DNA from: Bacteroidia bacterium
GTDB taxonomy: Bacteria; Bacteroidota; Bacteroidia; J057; JANWXU01
Length of the DNA: 43,587 bases
Assembly (NCBI GenBank): GCA_025057395.1
Contig: JANWXU010000022.1
Span: 1-43,587 of the forward strand
Direction: 5' to 3'
The notes under the pieces were generated by a model. It made no database searches and was not told where the DNA came from. It worked only from the letters and a program-made list of their open reading frames with translations. Positions 19,811-28,807 of the stretch are shown here, one piece after another (within the stretch, counting starts at the first letter, position 1; every line of letters starts with the position of its first letter). The position numbers and the translations under genes are program-made.

Positions 19811-20397
19811 TTATATCGCCTTCCTCACTAACTCTGCGCCTTGTTTAATTTCTTCAACTATACTCGGCTCTAGAAGAGTAGTAGTATCTCCTAAATTGAA
19901 AGTATCACCTTCAGCAATTTTTCATAAAATTCTACGCATAATTTCCCGGAACGTGTTTTAGGAAGACCAGAAACAAACTGAATTTTATCAGGCTTTGCAA
20001 TTCTACCAATTTCTGCTACTATTACGCATCCATTCTGAATTACGCTTAAACACTTTAGTCATAGTACACACTTTTTCATAAAGTTTTCAATAGACCCAAA
20101 GCACAAATTTTTCTTTAGGATCATTAGACTCCCAAAGTAAAGCCATTTTGTTGCCGCCTTGCTTGTTGCTTTGAGTAGCGATACAAACAATTGTAAGTAA
20201 TATTAGTTTTTCCGTCCATAAGCCTATAACCCACTTCACGTTGAGAGTACCCAATTCCCATTCTAAAGTTTTTTGCTGAAGCCAATATCAGTAATGCTCT
20301 TTAACGACTTTTTCCCGGCAAGGCCTCAGATATACTTTACACTCTTTCTGTATAATGCTGCATACTCCCTTATTGATTGAATTTTAAGGCTCATCAT
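19811..20397 (-). pseudogene. acs: Acetyl-CoA synthetase relic (acs) with internal deletion, frameshift and stops
   Basis: Minus-strand reading from ATG at 20397 gives the N-terminus of an AMP-forming acetyl-CoA synthetase: LKIQSIREYAALYRKSV, then EKVVKEHY-stop-YWLQQKTLEWE, GKTNITYNC and NKMALLWESNDPKEKF. Around 20030-20050 it jumps to the extreme C-terminus: IAKPDKIQFVSGLPKTRSGK (the acetylatable-lysine motif), then KIAEGD and LGDTTTLLEPSIVEEIKQGA, with stop at 19811. A full gene encodes about 630-650 residues; only about 190 codons remain. Disablements include a stop at 20288-20290, a one-base loss near 19940 and a stop at 19922-19924. Its terminator survives. The gene is dead beyond doubt, though homology was judged from memory rather than a search. 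Confidence 0.88.
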
Positions 20398-20460
20398 AGC
20401 ACAAAAAATTAAGTTTCATGGCATTATGTTAAGAAATGACGTTAAGAAATGTTATTCTTC

Positions 20461-20790
20461 TCACTTTGCAATTAGCTTATCAGCTAAATTTTTTATTTTT
20501 TGCATCAATAACTTAGTTGAAAAAGATTTAACAAGGTAATCATCAGCAACTAATGCATCCCCCTTTTGAATATCTTCTTACTTGTTTTTAGCAATTAAAG
20601 ATAATTTTCATATCTAATATTGTCGCGTTGTTTTTAATTTGACGGCAAACTTCTAATCCGTCTATCTCGCGCATCAAAATATCTAAACAACAATATCGAG
20701 TGCTACGCTTGTAGCTACTTCAATAGCATCTTTACCATAAACCAAGCACCGGGCAATAATGAGATAGGTGGTTTTTATGCTCCCCCTCCA
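20461..20790 (-). pseudogene. Response-regulator receiver-domain relic
   Basis: Joining frames on the minus strand recovers a CheY-like receiver: YGKDAIEVATSVALDIVV, then LDILMREIDGLEVCRQIK with the phosphoacceptor Asp. NNATILDMKIIF, IAKNK-stop-EDIQKG and ADDYLVKSFSTK with the conserved Lys follow, then MQKIKNLADKLIAK and a stop at 20461. A base is missing before LDIL, a stop interrupts NKEED, and a few residues are lost before ADDY. The N-terminal strand with the acidic pair is not recognisable. No output domain is seen, so the ancestor was either a stand-alone receiver or truncated. It lies upstream of the acs relic on the same strand. Confidence 0.75.
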
Positions 20791-20926
20791 ATAACTTTGA
20801 ATGAAATAAATTCATAGTAGTACGCCCTCATAATTTTACTGTAATAGTTGTTTTAAATACTGAAAGCTAGTAATAAGTGAGTAATAAGTCGTTCTTATTT
20901 TTTTACTTCCTGTAGAGTATCTGGGT

Positions 20927-22441
20927 TTATAGGTATACTTGGGTTTGCAAAATAAATTCACTTAAGAAACCATCTTGACGATTAACCCCACTATCGAGAA
21001 TATTAGGGCGGGCGGAATATTGTAATGTAATCTTAGCATGATGACCAGCAATAAAATAATTCAACCCTATATCTATTGAATGCACTGTTCTTTTAAGATA
21101 TTCAAGATTGTGTAGGGTATAAGTACCAAAAATTTGGATGCGATCCTGTGGTTGTTTTTTCAGTCCTTGTGCTAACTCACTTTTACTTTCAATATCACTT
21201 TCAACAGCTTTCTTACGCGTAATCAATAATTCCTTAGGCAACAAGTATCCTACTTGGGTATACCAAATTTGTCCTGTGCCTAGGAGGGGGCGGGTATTAC
21301 CGAACCCATTAATATTGGTTTCTCCTTTGTAGCCAACAGCTTTTTCTGTTGAAGCCACATTCATAATGCCTACCGTGCGGTAGTAATTGGGTCCCCAATT
21401 ATGATTATAAAAGACAGAATATAGAGTTAAAGCCATATTCTGATTCCCCCCAAAGGGACAATCCATAAACACATCTAAGCCTAGTATAAGTGCATCATTA
21501 TTTATCACAATAGTATCTTGCTCTCTAAGACTCCAGTGCTTAGTAGCGTTAGGCATGCGCTGAAAGCCTGCGCCAATATTAAATACCCTTTTAGTTCCTA
21601 CATAGGTGCCCACAGTATAAGGCAAAAGATTAGATTCTTTTTCCCAGAAGTGATAAGCAAAATAGCCCGACTGTATCCAGGAATTGCTTCCCGTATTATT
21701 TTCAACAGCTTTTTCTAAAATCGGAAGTCCTCTAGCGCCCCTTGGTAAGCTTTGATTAGTAACAAAGGGCTTTGATAGGTGCATTCGATATTCAAGTCTA
21801 TCGAAAAGAAAACCTTTAGCATATATACCCATATACCTAGCAAATTGGTCACTAAATTCAATAGTAAACCAATTGAAAATAGGAGCATCTACTGCCATAA
21901 AGTTAAGAGTACTAGCACTTGTCATACGCGAAACTCCATGCCAATAGTGCAAGCCAAAACCTAAGTAAAAAGAGTGCGGGTTATTTTTGCCGGTTTCAGA
22001 ATTTTTAGCGGGTATTACTGCATACTCATTCCACAAATCATGAAAGAAAATTCCAGGCTTTTTACCTGAAGTAAAATTTCCGCCGTTACCTGTCATTCCA
22101 CCATTAGGGACACCTCCATTGATAAAAGTTTGATTATTAATTCCCCAATGGGCTAGTATCAAAAACCGCAGATTAATCTGTGCAAGTGCTAACATTCTTG
22201 CGCGACGAATAGCTACGTCAAAATACCAGCCTACTGGTTCCAAGTTTACTTGTGACCCCGGGTTCATTTCGATAGCGCGGGTCCATATCTGATTCCAAAT
22301 GATAAAACGCAAGTACTTACTTCCTGCATCATTAAACTTAATTCTTAATCCAGAGCCATATTCTTCAGAACCTTGTGCTAGTAAGTATTTACTATGAATT
22401 ATCCATATAACCATAAATAATAGCGTAAATAACTTTTTCAT
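20927..22441 (-). CDS. Outer-membrane beta-barrel porin-like protein
   Basis: 504 residues with a clear signal peptide (KKLFTLLFMVIWIIHSKYLLAQ). The mature part is rich in alternating aromatic and polar strands, and the extreme C-terminus (SEFILQTQVYL) resembles a final barrel strand. The segments GSKYLRFIIWNQIWTRAIE, AIRRARMLALAQI and FGLHYWHGVSRM recall a conserved Cytophagales family annotated as porin or phosphate-selective porin. Substrate selectivity is not deducible. It is intact although flanked on both sides by decayed genes, which argues it is under selection. It appears to be a single-gene unit. Confidence 0.65.
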   Translation of the reverse strand: MKKLFTLLFMVIWIIHSKYLLAQGSEEYGSGLRIKFNDAGSKYLRFIIWNQIWTRAIEMNPGSQVNLEPVGWYFDVAIRRARMLALAQINLRFLILAHWGINNQTFINGGVPNGGMTGNGGNFTSGKKPGIFFHDLWNEYAVIPAKNSETGKNNPHSFYLGFGLHYWHGVSRMTSASTLNFMAVDAPIFNWFTIEFSDQFARYMGIYAKGFLFDRLEYRMHLSKPFVTNQSLPRGARGLPILEKAVENNTGSNSWIQSGYFAYHFWEKESNLLPYTVGTYVGTKRVFNIGAGFQRMPNATKHWSLREQDTIVINNDALILGLDVFMDCPFGGNQNMALTLYSVFYNHNWGPNYYRTVGIMNVASTEKAVGYKGETNINGFGNTRPLLGTGQIWYTQVGYLLPKELLITRKKAVESDIESKSELAQGLKKQPQDRIQIFGTYTLHNLEYLKRTVHSIDIGLNYFIAGHHAKITLQYSARPNILDSGVNRQDGFLSEFILQTQVYL

Positions 22442-22539
22442 TATAAAAAAATTTTAATTAGAAAAAATGTTTTATGATTAGGCATAAGATAAATTTATAA
22501 TAAACTTTATATTTTAATAAAAATTGAAGTATTTTTCGA

Positions 22540-22991
22540 TAGATGCATATTTGTGAACATTTGTTCTCTAAATATTTCTCATTTTATTACCATAAACTTA
22601 TCTCCTACTTCAGTAACTAGTAAGCCATGTCCTTCTTAAACTTTCTCGAATGGCTAAAAATATTCTTCTAACTCTTTGTGATTCAATATTTTATGGGTAG
22701 GGGGAGTTAATATTTTGGAGTCGTTGAACTTGATACTTACAAACCCAATTTAATAGCATGACTAATTCCTAAAATACGTTCAATTTCTCAATAGCTAAGC
22801 CCCTTAGATATAACTGCAAAGCTTTTGCCACGTAATATTCATCAATACTTTTACCTAACTTAATACACTAAAATAGAAACTACATTCTTTACAACAATAT
22901 CATCATTGACGTTTTCGGACTATTCCTGCTTTTACAGTTTGCTTAGAAGTACACTTAGGACACCCTTCTGTTTTTTTGGACTACATCTCAT
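22540..22991 (-). pseudogene. Relic of an IS1-like zinc-finger transposase
   Basis: Minus-strand frames give EGCPKCTSKQTVKAGIVRKRQ, two stops, then YCCKECSFYFSV: a CxxC...CxxC zinc finger of the InsA type. Helix-turn-helix-like text follows (LGKSIDEYYVAKALQLYLRG, IERILGISHA), then NINSPYPHKILNHKELEEYF and GHGLLVTEVGDKFMVIK. Stops and shifts occur throughout (TGATGA around 22900; others later). The DDE part and the terminal inverted repeats were not found, so this is a fragment. Family assignment to IS1-like elements is by recalled similarity. Confidence 0.68.
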
Positions 22992-23270
22992 ATCTAATCA
23001 GTACTATACTTATTTAGCATGGATACAACAAAAAACTAACACAAATAACAATTTTAAGATAATTCTTAATTATCTGGTTTTCAAATTCTTAGCCTCGCAT
23101 ACTTTTCCTAAGGCTTTATTTAAGTACTTGGGCAAACTTTCACATAACCTAATATTGCTTACAGACATGTCCGATTTATTAAGATTAATACTATCCTATC
23201 AAATATCGCTTAGTAAAATTTGGCAAATCCAAAAAAAGAAGTTAGCTTTAGAGGGATTTATTAAGAGATA
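22992..23270 (+). other. Stretch without a supported gene upstream of the bactofilin
   Basis: AT-rich sequence. One plus-strand frame stays open to a stop at 23269-23271, but its only start upstream is a TTG lying inside the transposase relic. An internal ATG at 23167 would give only about 34 residues. No homology was recognised. TAAAATTTG near 23214 is close to, but does not match, the -7 consensus and could promote the bactofilin/ATP synthase operon. Confidence 0.4.
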
Positions 23271-23273
23271 AGT

Positions 23274-23813
23274 ATGTTTAGTAAGGGTAATAAAAAACAA
23301 GCAGAAGATAAAAAGTCAGCAGAACCAGCTCTAAGCATTATTGCTGTGGGAACTACTATTGTAGGCGACATAGTAAGCGAGGGTGACATACGAGTGGAAG
23401 GACAAATTTTAGGGCGCTTAGTATGTAAGTCTAAGTTAGTAGTAGGCAATGGAGGTAGAATAAAAGGAACAGTAGATACCGAAAATGCAGTAATAGCAGG
23501 GGAAATCTCAGGAAATATTTTAGTTAGAAATACTTTACAAATTCAAGAAAGCGGCAAAGTAGTAGGAGAAATCATCACTCAAAAACTTGTTGTACAGGAG
23601 GGTGCTATACTTTCAGGCAATTGCAAAATGGGAAGTGACGCCCAAGAACTTCTAAAACGTACTCCTATACCAGACTTGCTATCCTCTGCAAAAGCAAAAT
23701 TTGAGGAGCAACTTCTTATTGAGAATAATAGTTCTCAACTAGGAGGACTAATGATAGCAGGGCTTGAAACAGAAAACCTTGCGCCCTCTAAGATCGATTA
23801 TAAGAAAAAATGA
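23274..23813 (+). CDS. Bactofilin (polymer-forming cytoskeletal protein)
   Basis: 179 residues. The central bactofilin domain (about residues 20-120) shows the regular six-residue beta-helix rhythm: TTIVGDIVSEGDIRVEG, RIKGTVDTENAVIAGEISG, SGKVVGEIITQKLVVQEGA. It is flanked by a charged N-terminal tail (GNKKQAEDKKSAEP) and a disordered C-terminal tail, the usual arrangement. Bactofilins self-assemble into nucleotide-free filaments at the inner membrane and affect cell shape or scaffold envelope enzymes. It is the first gene of the ATP synthase cluster, 51 bases before the AtpZ-like gene. This neighbourhood is known in Bacteroidota, but a functional link is not established. Confidence 0.93.
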   Translation: MFSKGNKKQAEDKKSAEPALSIIAVGTTIVGDIVSEGDIRVEGQILGRLVCKSKLVVGNGGRIKGTVDTENAVIAGEISGNILVRNTLQIQESGKVVGEIITQKLVVQEGAILSGNCKMGSDAQELLKRTPIPDLLSSAKAKFEEQLLIENNSSQLGGLMIAGLETENLAPSKIDYKKK

Positions 23814-23864
23814 ATTACTACTAAAATTAAAATTGCAAATCATTCTTAAAAAGAAGTACCAACT

Positions 23865-24128
23865 CTGAATAACAGGAACTACAAAAGTTATCTAAAACAA
23901 TACCTAAAGTATTCTACTATAGGTTTTCAAATAGTATCCACTTTAGCTGTGGTTATAGGTATAGGATACTGGATAGACCAGGTGCTACAAAATAAGCGCC
24001 TATGGGCTACTTTAATTTTTTCCCTATTAGCCTGTGTCTTAGTAGTAGTCTACTTAGTTTATACCCTAGGAGGAATAACCAAGCCGCCTGAAAAGCTGCA
24101 TAAGAATGAAAATGAAAATTACAAATGA
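23865..24128 (+). CDS. AtpZ/AtpI-family F1Fo accessory protein with CTG start
   Basis: 87 residues if read from CTG at 23865. The frame has no ATG, GTG or TTG between the upstream stop at 23847-23849 and the conserved region, so a non-standard start is needed. The product reads YLKYSTIGFQIVSTLAVVIG, GYWIDQVLQ, a second membrane helix and a charged tail: two transmembrane helices with the GYWID signature of the AtpZ / putative F0F1-ATPase subunit family. Members aid assembly or Mg2+/Ca2+ supply of the ATP synthase. Its end overlaps the next gene by 23 bases. Alternatively the start has mutated and the gene is decaying, but the rest of the frame is clean. Confidence 0.75.
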   Translation: MNNRNYKSYLKQYLKYSTIGFQIVSTLAVVIGIGYWIDQVLQNKRLWATLIFSLLACVLVVVYLVYTLGGITKPPEKLHKNENENYK

Positions 24129-24504
24129 ACAAAACAAACCTAATTTAGCAGTATCTTTTTTAGGACTGTTGGGTCTGGTTATAATAATCAATTTTTTAAT
24201 AAGCTGGATTTGGTATAGCAAAATCTTGTGGATGGAAGTTTTGCCGGGTACTTTTGTTATAGCTATTACCACCCTAAGTGCCTTAATATTAGCATATAAG
24301 GCTGCAAAGCAAAAAACAATTGCTTTTTTACAGAAAGTAATATTAGGAATGTTTTTGAAATTATGTGTTAGTTTAGTTTTTTTTGTATTAAGCCTAAAGC
24401 TCTTTTCTATCGAAAAGAGTTTGCTGATAGCCTCTTACTTTTTTGCTTATTTTTGTTTCACATTTTTTGAAGTTTGGGTGCTATTGAATAAATTGCGCGC
24501 ATAA
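24106..24504 (+). CDS. AtpI-like small membrane protein of the ATP synthase operon
   Basis: 132 residues from ATG at 24106 (a second ATG at 24112 is equally plausible). Four hydrophobic helices are visible: about residues 17-38, 43-63, 75-98 and 103-125. Size, topology and position between the AtpZ-like gene and atpB fit the AtpI-like proteins that precede Fo genes and help c-ring assembly. Sequence resemblance is weak, so the call rests mainly on context. Its stop codon (24502-24504) lies nine bases before the atpB ATG. Confidence 0.6.
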   Translation: MKMKITNEQNKPNLAVSFLGLLGLVIIINFLISWIWYSKILWMEVLPGTFVIAITTLSALILAYKAAKQKTIAFLQKVILGMFLKLCVSLVFFVLSLKLFSIEKSLLIASYFFAYFCFTFFEVWVLLNKLRA

Positions 24505-24513
24505 TTGAACAGT

Positions 24514-25704
24514 ATGTATAGCTGGATTCAACGCCTTTATATTTTCCTTTTACTCGTAATTACCTCATTTCCACTGAAAGCTTCTGATGATACAAACTCA
24601 GAAAAATTTGATATTTCAGCCACCTTATTTCACCATGTCTTAGAAACACATGATTGGCATGTTGCCGATATTCCCTTAGGGGGAGGAGAATATCTATCTA
24701 TAACAATTCCCTTGCCATGGCTAGTATATAACCCGCAGAAAAAAACTATCGATTTCTTTTTCCTGCTAGGGCACTCAGAAAAAGAAAAGAATCAAATAGC
24801 TCAGCAAAAGGGATATGTTTTACACCATGAAAAATTATATATTAGAAATGAAAACGTATTGAGCCCGGATGGTAAGCCGTTACCCGAATTTGAAAAGGAG
24901 GTAGAAAAAATAGGCGCAGTATGGAAACCTAAAAAAGGAAGCCACAGAGTGATAGAACAAGATGGGACTTTAATTGCCCTTTCTGACGAACTCATTGATC
25001 TTTCTCCCTCCAAAACAGTTCTTCACATGCTACTTGTGGGCATTCTTTTACTTATAATTTTTAGCAAAATAGCAAAAGAATACCAAATTAATAAAGATAA
25101 GCCTCCTAAGGGATTGCAGTCCATGTTTGAGCCTGTTATTATTTTTATTAGGGATGAGGTAGCAAAACCCAACCTGGGGAACAGGTACGAAGCATTTTTG
25201 CCCTATCTTTTAACTCTTTTCTTCTTCATCTGGTTTAGTAATTTATTGGGCCTATTGCCTCTGAGCTCAAATATTATGGGTAACATTAGCGTAACCGCTG
25301 CACTTGCAACGCTAAGCCTCATCCTCACTAACATAAATGGTTCCAAAGACTACTGGAAGCATATTTTTTGGTTTCCGGGAGTGTCCCTTCCTATGAAGTT
25401 CTTGATGTTACCAGTAGAGCTAATTGGGATTATCACCAAGCCCTTTTCCTTAATGATACGTCTTTTCGCAAACATCTCGGCAGGACATTTCATGGTATTA
25501 TCTCTTATCTCGCTAATTTTCTTAATCGGCAAGAATGGAACTAGTGCAGGGGGGACGATAGGAGGAATTTTATTAGCTATCCCATTCACTTTGTTTATTT
25601 ATTGTTTAGAATTTTTAGTTGCAATATTACAAGCTTATATCTTTACTTTATTGACTTGTGTATTTATTGGGCAAGCCATGGCTTCCCATGAAGAGCATCA
25701 TTAA
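24514..25704 (+). CDS. atpB: ATP synthase Fo subunit a
   Basis: 396 residues, longer than the E. coli protein (about 270) because of an N-terminal signal peptide (IQRLYIFLLLVITSFPLKA) and an exported domain of about 140 residues, a form known in Bacteroidota. The membrane part starts near residue 165. The essential arginine lies in LMIRLFANISAGH, and C-terminal helix text FLVAILQAYIFTLLTCVFIG matches the a-subunit half-channel helix. The subunit forms the proton path next to the c-ring. A TTG at 24505 is in frame, but the ATG at 24514 was chosen because the signal peptide follows directly. Confidence 0.95.
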   Translation: MYSWIQRLYIFLLLVITSFPLKASDDTNSEKFDISATLFHHVLETHDWHVADIPLGGGEYLSITIPLPWLVYNPQKKTIDFFFLLGHSEKEKNQIAQQKGYVLHHEKLYIRNENVLSPDGKPLPEFEKEVEKIGAVWKPKKGSHRVIEQDGTLIALSDELIDLSPSKTVLHMLLVGILLLIIFSKIAKEYQINKDKPPKGLQSMFEPVIIFIRDEVAKPNLGNRYEAFLPYLLTLFFFIWFSNLLGLLPLSSNIMGNISVTAALATLSLILTNINGSKDYWKHIFWFPGVSLPMKFLMLPVELIGIITKPFSLMIRLFANISAGHFMVLSLISLIFLIGKNGTSAGGTIGGILLAIPFTLFIYCLEFLVAILQAYIFTLLTCVFIGQAMASHEEHH

Positions 25705-25742
25705 CCTAAAGTTAGCGTTCTATTAAGTTTAATTCATTTTAA

Positions 25743-26009
<267 letters not shown>

Positions 26010-26084
26010 TTTTCTTTTTGGAGGAAGAGGATTAGCGATTGGCTATTCCTCCCTCCTAACTAAAACAAACTATGTTAGTTTCGT

Positions 26085-26597
26085 ATGGAAATCATATTAC
26101 CTAAGTTTGGCCTATTTTTTTGGACAGTCGTAATTTTTTTAACTTTTTTTCTGATTTTAAGAAAAGTAGCATGGAAGCCCATTCTAAGGGCTTTGCAGGA
26201 AAGGGAACAAGAAATAGAGGCGCGACTACAAGCCGCAGCGGAAGCTCAGAAAAAAATGGAGCAAATTACTCAACAAAATGAAAAAATGCTCCAAGAAGCA
26301 CTACTTGCAAAGGAAAAGATTCTTAAAGAAGCCCAAGAGCTAAAAGCTCAAATAGAGAATCAGGCACGGCAAGAAGCACGCCTACTGGCAGAAAAAATGC
26401 GCAAAGAAACTTTGCAAGAGGTAGAGCAAATAAAAAAGTCTTTGAAAGACGAAATCAAAAAAGAAGTAGTGGAGATGTCTTTCTATGTAGCGGAAAAAAT
26501 ATTGAGTCGTGAACTTCGCAATAAAAAAACACACGATAGCTACGTTGAAGCATTGATCTCAGACCTTCAATTAAACCCTAAACGTGTTACAGGATAG
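26085..26597 (+). CDS. atpF: ATP synthase Fo subunit b
   Basis: 170 residues. One N-terminal membrane helix (about residues 8-27, FFWTVVIFLTFFLILRKVAW) is followed by a long charged coiled coil (about residues 35-140, repeating E-A-K-K patterns) that forms the peripheral stalk dimer. The C-terminal part (FYVAEKILSRELRNKKTHDSY) contacts subunit delta. Length is typical. The reading frame overlaps atpH by 14 bases, implying translational coupling of the two stalk subunits. Confidence 0.94.
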   Translation: MEIILPKFGLFFWTVVIFLTFFLILRKVAWKPILRALQEREQEIEARLQAAAEAQKKMEQITQQNEKMLQEALLAKEKILKEAQELKAQIENQARQEARLLAEKMRKETLQEVEQIKKSLKDEIKKEVVEMSFYVAEKILSRELRNKKTHDSYVEALISDLQLNPKRVTG

Positions 26598-27123
26598 AAT
26601 TTCTAGGCGCTATGCTAAGTCTATCTTCGATTTAGCAATAGAAAAAAATATATTAGAGTCTTTATATCGCGAATTTCGGGAGCTAGATACTATCATCCAA
26701 CAAAATAGAGACTTCTATTACTTTCTCCATAGCCCCGTTATCAGTAGCGAAAAAAAAATAGATATTTTGGAAAAATTATTTCGCGGAAAAGCCTCAGATG
26801 TAATAGTCAATTTTCTTATCCTAATGACAAGAAGGAAACGCGAAGAATTGCTACCTCTAATCGCCCAAGACTTCATTGACATGTACCATGCATACAAAAA
26901 CATAACTATAGTAGAAGTAGTAAGTTCCGAGCATTTACCTAAGGAAATTCGACAAGCAATACAAAATAAAATCGAAGCAACATATAATACCAAAGTGCAG
27001 CTTATTTCTAAAGCTGATCCTAGTATTATTGGAGGTTTTAAATTACTAATCGGAAATTATATCTATGACCTTACAGTAAACTCTGCATTGCGAAAGTTAA
27101 AAAAAGCTGTAACAACTGCCTAA
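26584..27123 (+). CDS. atpH: ATP synthase F1 subunit delta
   Basis: 179 residues. RISRRYAKSIFDLAIEKN at the N-terminus and GGFKLLIGNYIYDLTVNSALRKL at the C-terminus are the conserved ends of the delta/OSCP family. Subunit delta joins the peripheral stalk to the top of the alpha3beta3 head. The start is GTG at 26584, inside the end of atpF; no in-frame ATG lies near, and the N-terminal motif begins four residues later, so this start is firm. Confidence 0.93.
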   Translation: MLQDRISRRYAKSIFDLAIEKNILESLYREFRELDTIIQQNRDFYYFLHSPVISSEKKIDILEKLFRGKASDVIVNFLILMTRRKREELLPLIAQDFIDMYHAYKNITIVEVVSSEHLPKEIRQAIQNKIEATYNTKVQLISKADPSIIGGFKLLIGNYIYDLTVNSALRKLKKAVTTA

Positions 27124-27190
27124 AGAATTTATTCACTATTTATATTTATCCACGTATTTATCAATCTACTCAATTAAAAACTGGTAATAA

Positions 27191-28792
27191 ATGTTTGAAA
27201 TAAGACCGGATGAAATTTCTGCCATTTTAAGAGAGCAATTGGGCAAAGTAAGTACCGCTGCGGAACTAGAAGAACGCGGTACGGTACTACAGGTAGGAGA
27301 TGGAATTGCTCGAATTTATGGGCTCACGTCAGTAGGAGCAGGGGAGCTAATTGAATTTGAAACAGGGCTTAAAGGGATGGTATTAAATTTAGAGGAGGAT
27401 AATATTGGAGCCGTTCTTATGGGCGATGGCAAAGATATTAAAGAAGGAAGCCAAGTTCGAAGAACAGGGAAAATAGCCTCCATTAAAGTAGGAGAAGGAT
27501 TATTAGGGAGAATTATCAATCCGTTGGGGGAACCTCTAGACGAAAAAGGGCCCATCCAAGGTACTTTATATGATTCTCCCTTCGAAAGGAAAGCCCCCGG
27601 CGTTATTTACCGACAACCCGTAAATGAACCATTACAAACCGGAATAAAAGCTATAGACGCAATGATCCCAATTGGTCGAGGGCAACGAGAATTGATAATA
27701 GGCGATCGTGCTACGGGAAAAACTACTATCTTGCTAGATACAATCATTAACCAGAAAGAAGGACATACCCCCGAGGGGCAAGCACGAGGATTAAAGCCAG
27801 TGTATTGTATATATGTAGCTTGCGGACAAAAGGCATCTACTATTGCTAACATTGTAAAGATACTGCAAGACTATGGAGCAATGGACTATTCTGTCGTAGT
27901 TGCAGCACCGGCTTCAGCACCAGCCCCCCTCCAATTTTTTGCGCCTTTTGCTGGCGCCGCTATTGGAGAATATTTTAGAGACACAGGTAGACATGCTCTG
28001 GTAATCTATGATGATCTATCTAAGCAAGCTGTAGCTTATCGAGAAGTATCCTTATTACTACGCCGCCCCCCCGGTAGAGAGGCCTATCCTGGAGATATTT
28101 TTTACCTTCACTCTCGTTTATTAGAAAGAGCAGCTAAAATTATTGATAAAGACGAAATAGCAAAACAAATGAATGACCTACCGGAATCTTTTAAACCCAT
28201 TGTTAAGGGGGGAGGCTCCCTAACAGCACTTCCTGTAATTGAAACTCAAGCAGGAGACGTATCCGCCTACATTCCTACTAATGTTATCTCCATTACCGAC
28301 GGACAAATATTTCTAGAATCCTCATTATTTAACTCTGGGGTAAAGCCCGCTATCAATGTGGGAATTTCAGTTTCTCGTGTGGGTGGAAATGCACAAATTA
28401 AGTCCATGAAAAAAGTAGCAGGAACTCTAAAACTAGAATTAGCCCAATACCGTGAACTTGAAGCCTTCGCTAAATTTGGCTCAGACCTAGACCCCGTTAC
28501 ACGGCAACAATTAGAGAGGGGTAAAAGAAATGTAGAAATTCTAAAGCAGCCCCCCTATAAGCCCATCCCTGTGGAAAAGCAGGTAGCTATTATTTATGCC
28601 GGAATTTCGGGTTTCCTGGACGCAGTGCCCGTAGAAAAACTCAAAGAATTTGAGTTAGAATATTATCAACATCTTGATTATAAGTACAGAGCTGAACTCG
28701 ACCAAATTAGAGAAGGACAGTTCAACGATTCTATCACTGAAGCTTTAAAGAAAGCAGCTGAAGAACTTATACCTAAGTATAAAAATATCTAA
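27191..28792 (+). CDS. atpA: ATP synthase F1 subunit alpha
   Basis: 533 residues. N-terminal beta-barrel ([19 protein letters not shown]), nucleotide-binding domain with P-loop GDRATGKTT, and the signature region [22 protein letters not shown]. The arginine finger lies in [15 protein letters not shown]. The P-loop has alanine where the family usually has glutamine (GDRQTGKT). The subunit carries the non-catalytic nucleotide sites and alternates with beta. The beta gene (atpD) is not in the window. 67 bases separate it from atpH, and atpG follows after 15. Confidence 0.97.
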   Translation: MFEIRPDEISAILREQLGKVSTAAELEERGTVLQVGDGIARIYGLTSVGAGELIEFETGLKGMVLNLEEDNIGAVLMGDGKDIKEGSQVRRTGKIASIKVGEGLLGRIINPLGEPLDEKGPIQGTLYDSPFERKAPGVIYRQPVNEPLQTGIKAIDAMIPIGRGQRELIIGDRATGKTTILLDTIINQKEGHTPEGQARGLKPVYCIYVACGQKASTIANIVKILQDYGAMDYSVVVAAPASAPAPLQFFAPFAGAAIGEYFRDTGRHALVIYDDLSKQAVAYREVSLLLRRPPGREAYPGDIFYLHSRLLERAAKIIDKDEIAKQMNDLPESFKPIVKGGGSLTALPVIETQAGDVSAYIPTNVISITDGQIFLESSLFNSGVKPAINVGISVSRVGGNAQIKSMKKVAGTLKLELAQYRELEAFAKFGSDLDPVTRQQLERGKRNVEILKQPPYKPIPVEKQVAIIYAGISGFLDAVPVEKLKEFELEYYQHLDYKYRAELDQIREGQFNDSITEALKKAAEELIPKYKNI

Positions 28793-28807
28793 TTTTGCTT
28801 TATTGGC

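Noticed and set aside
22906-23271. 121-codon plus-strand frame ahead of the bactofilin
   Set aside because: It starts with TTG, its first part is antisense to the transposase relic, and it has no ATG until residue 88 and no recognisable domain.
24505-24513. TTG start for atpB
   Set aside because: The ATG at 24514 directly precedes the signal peptide.
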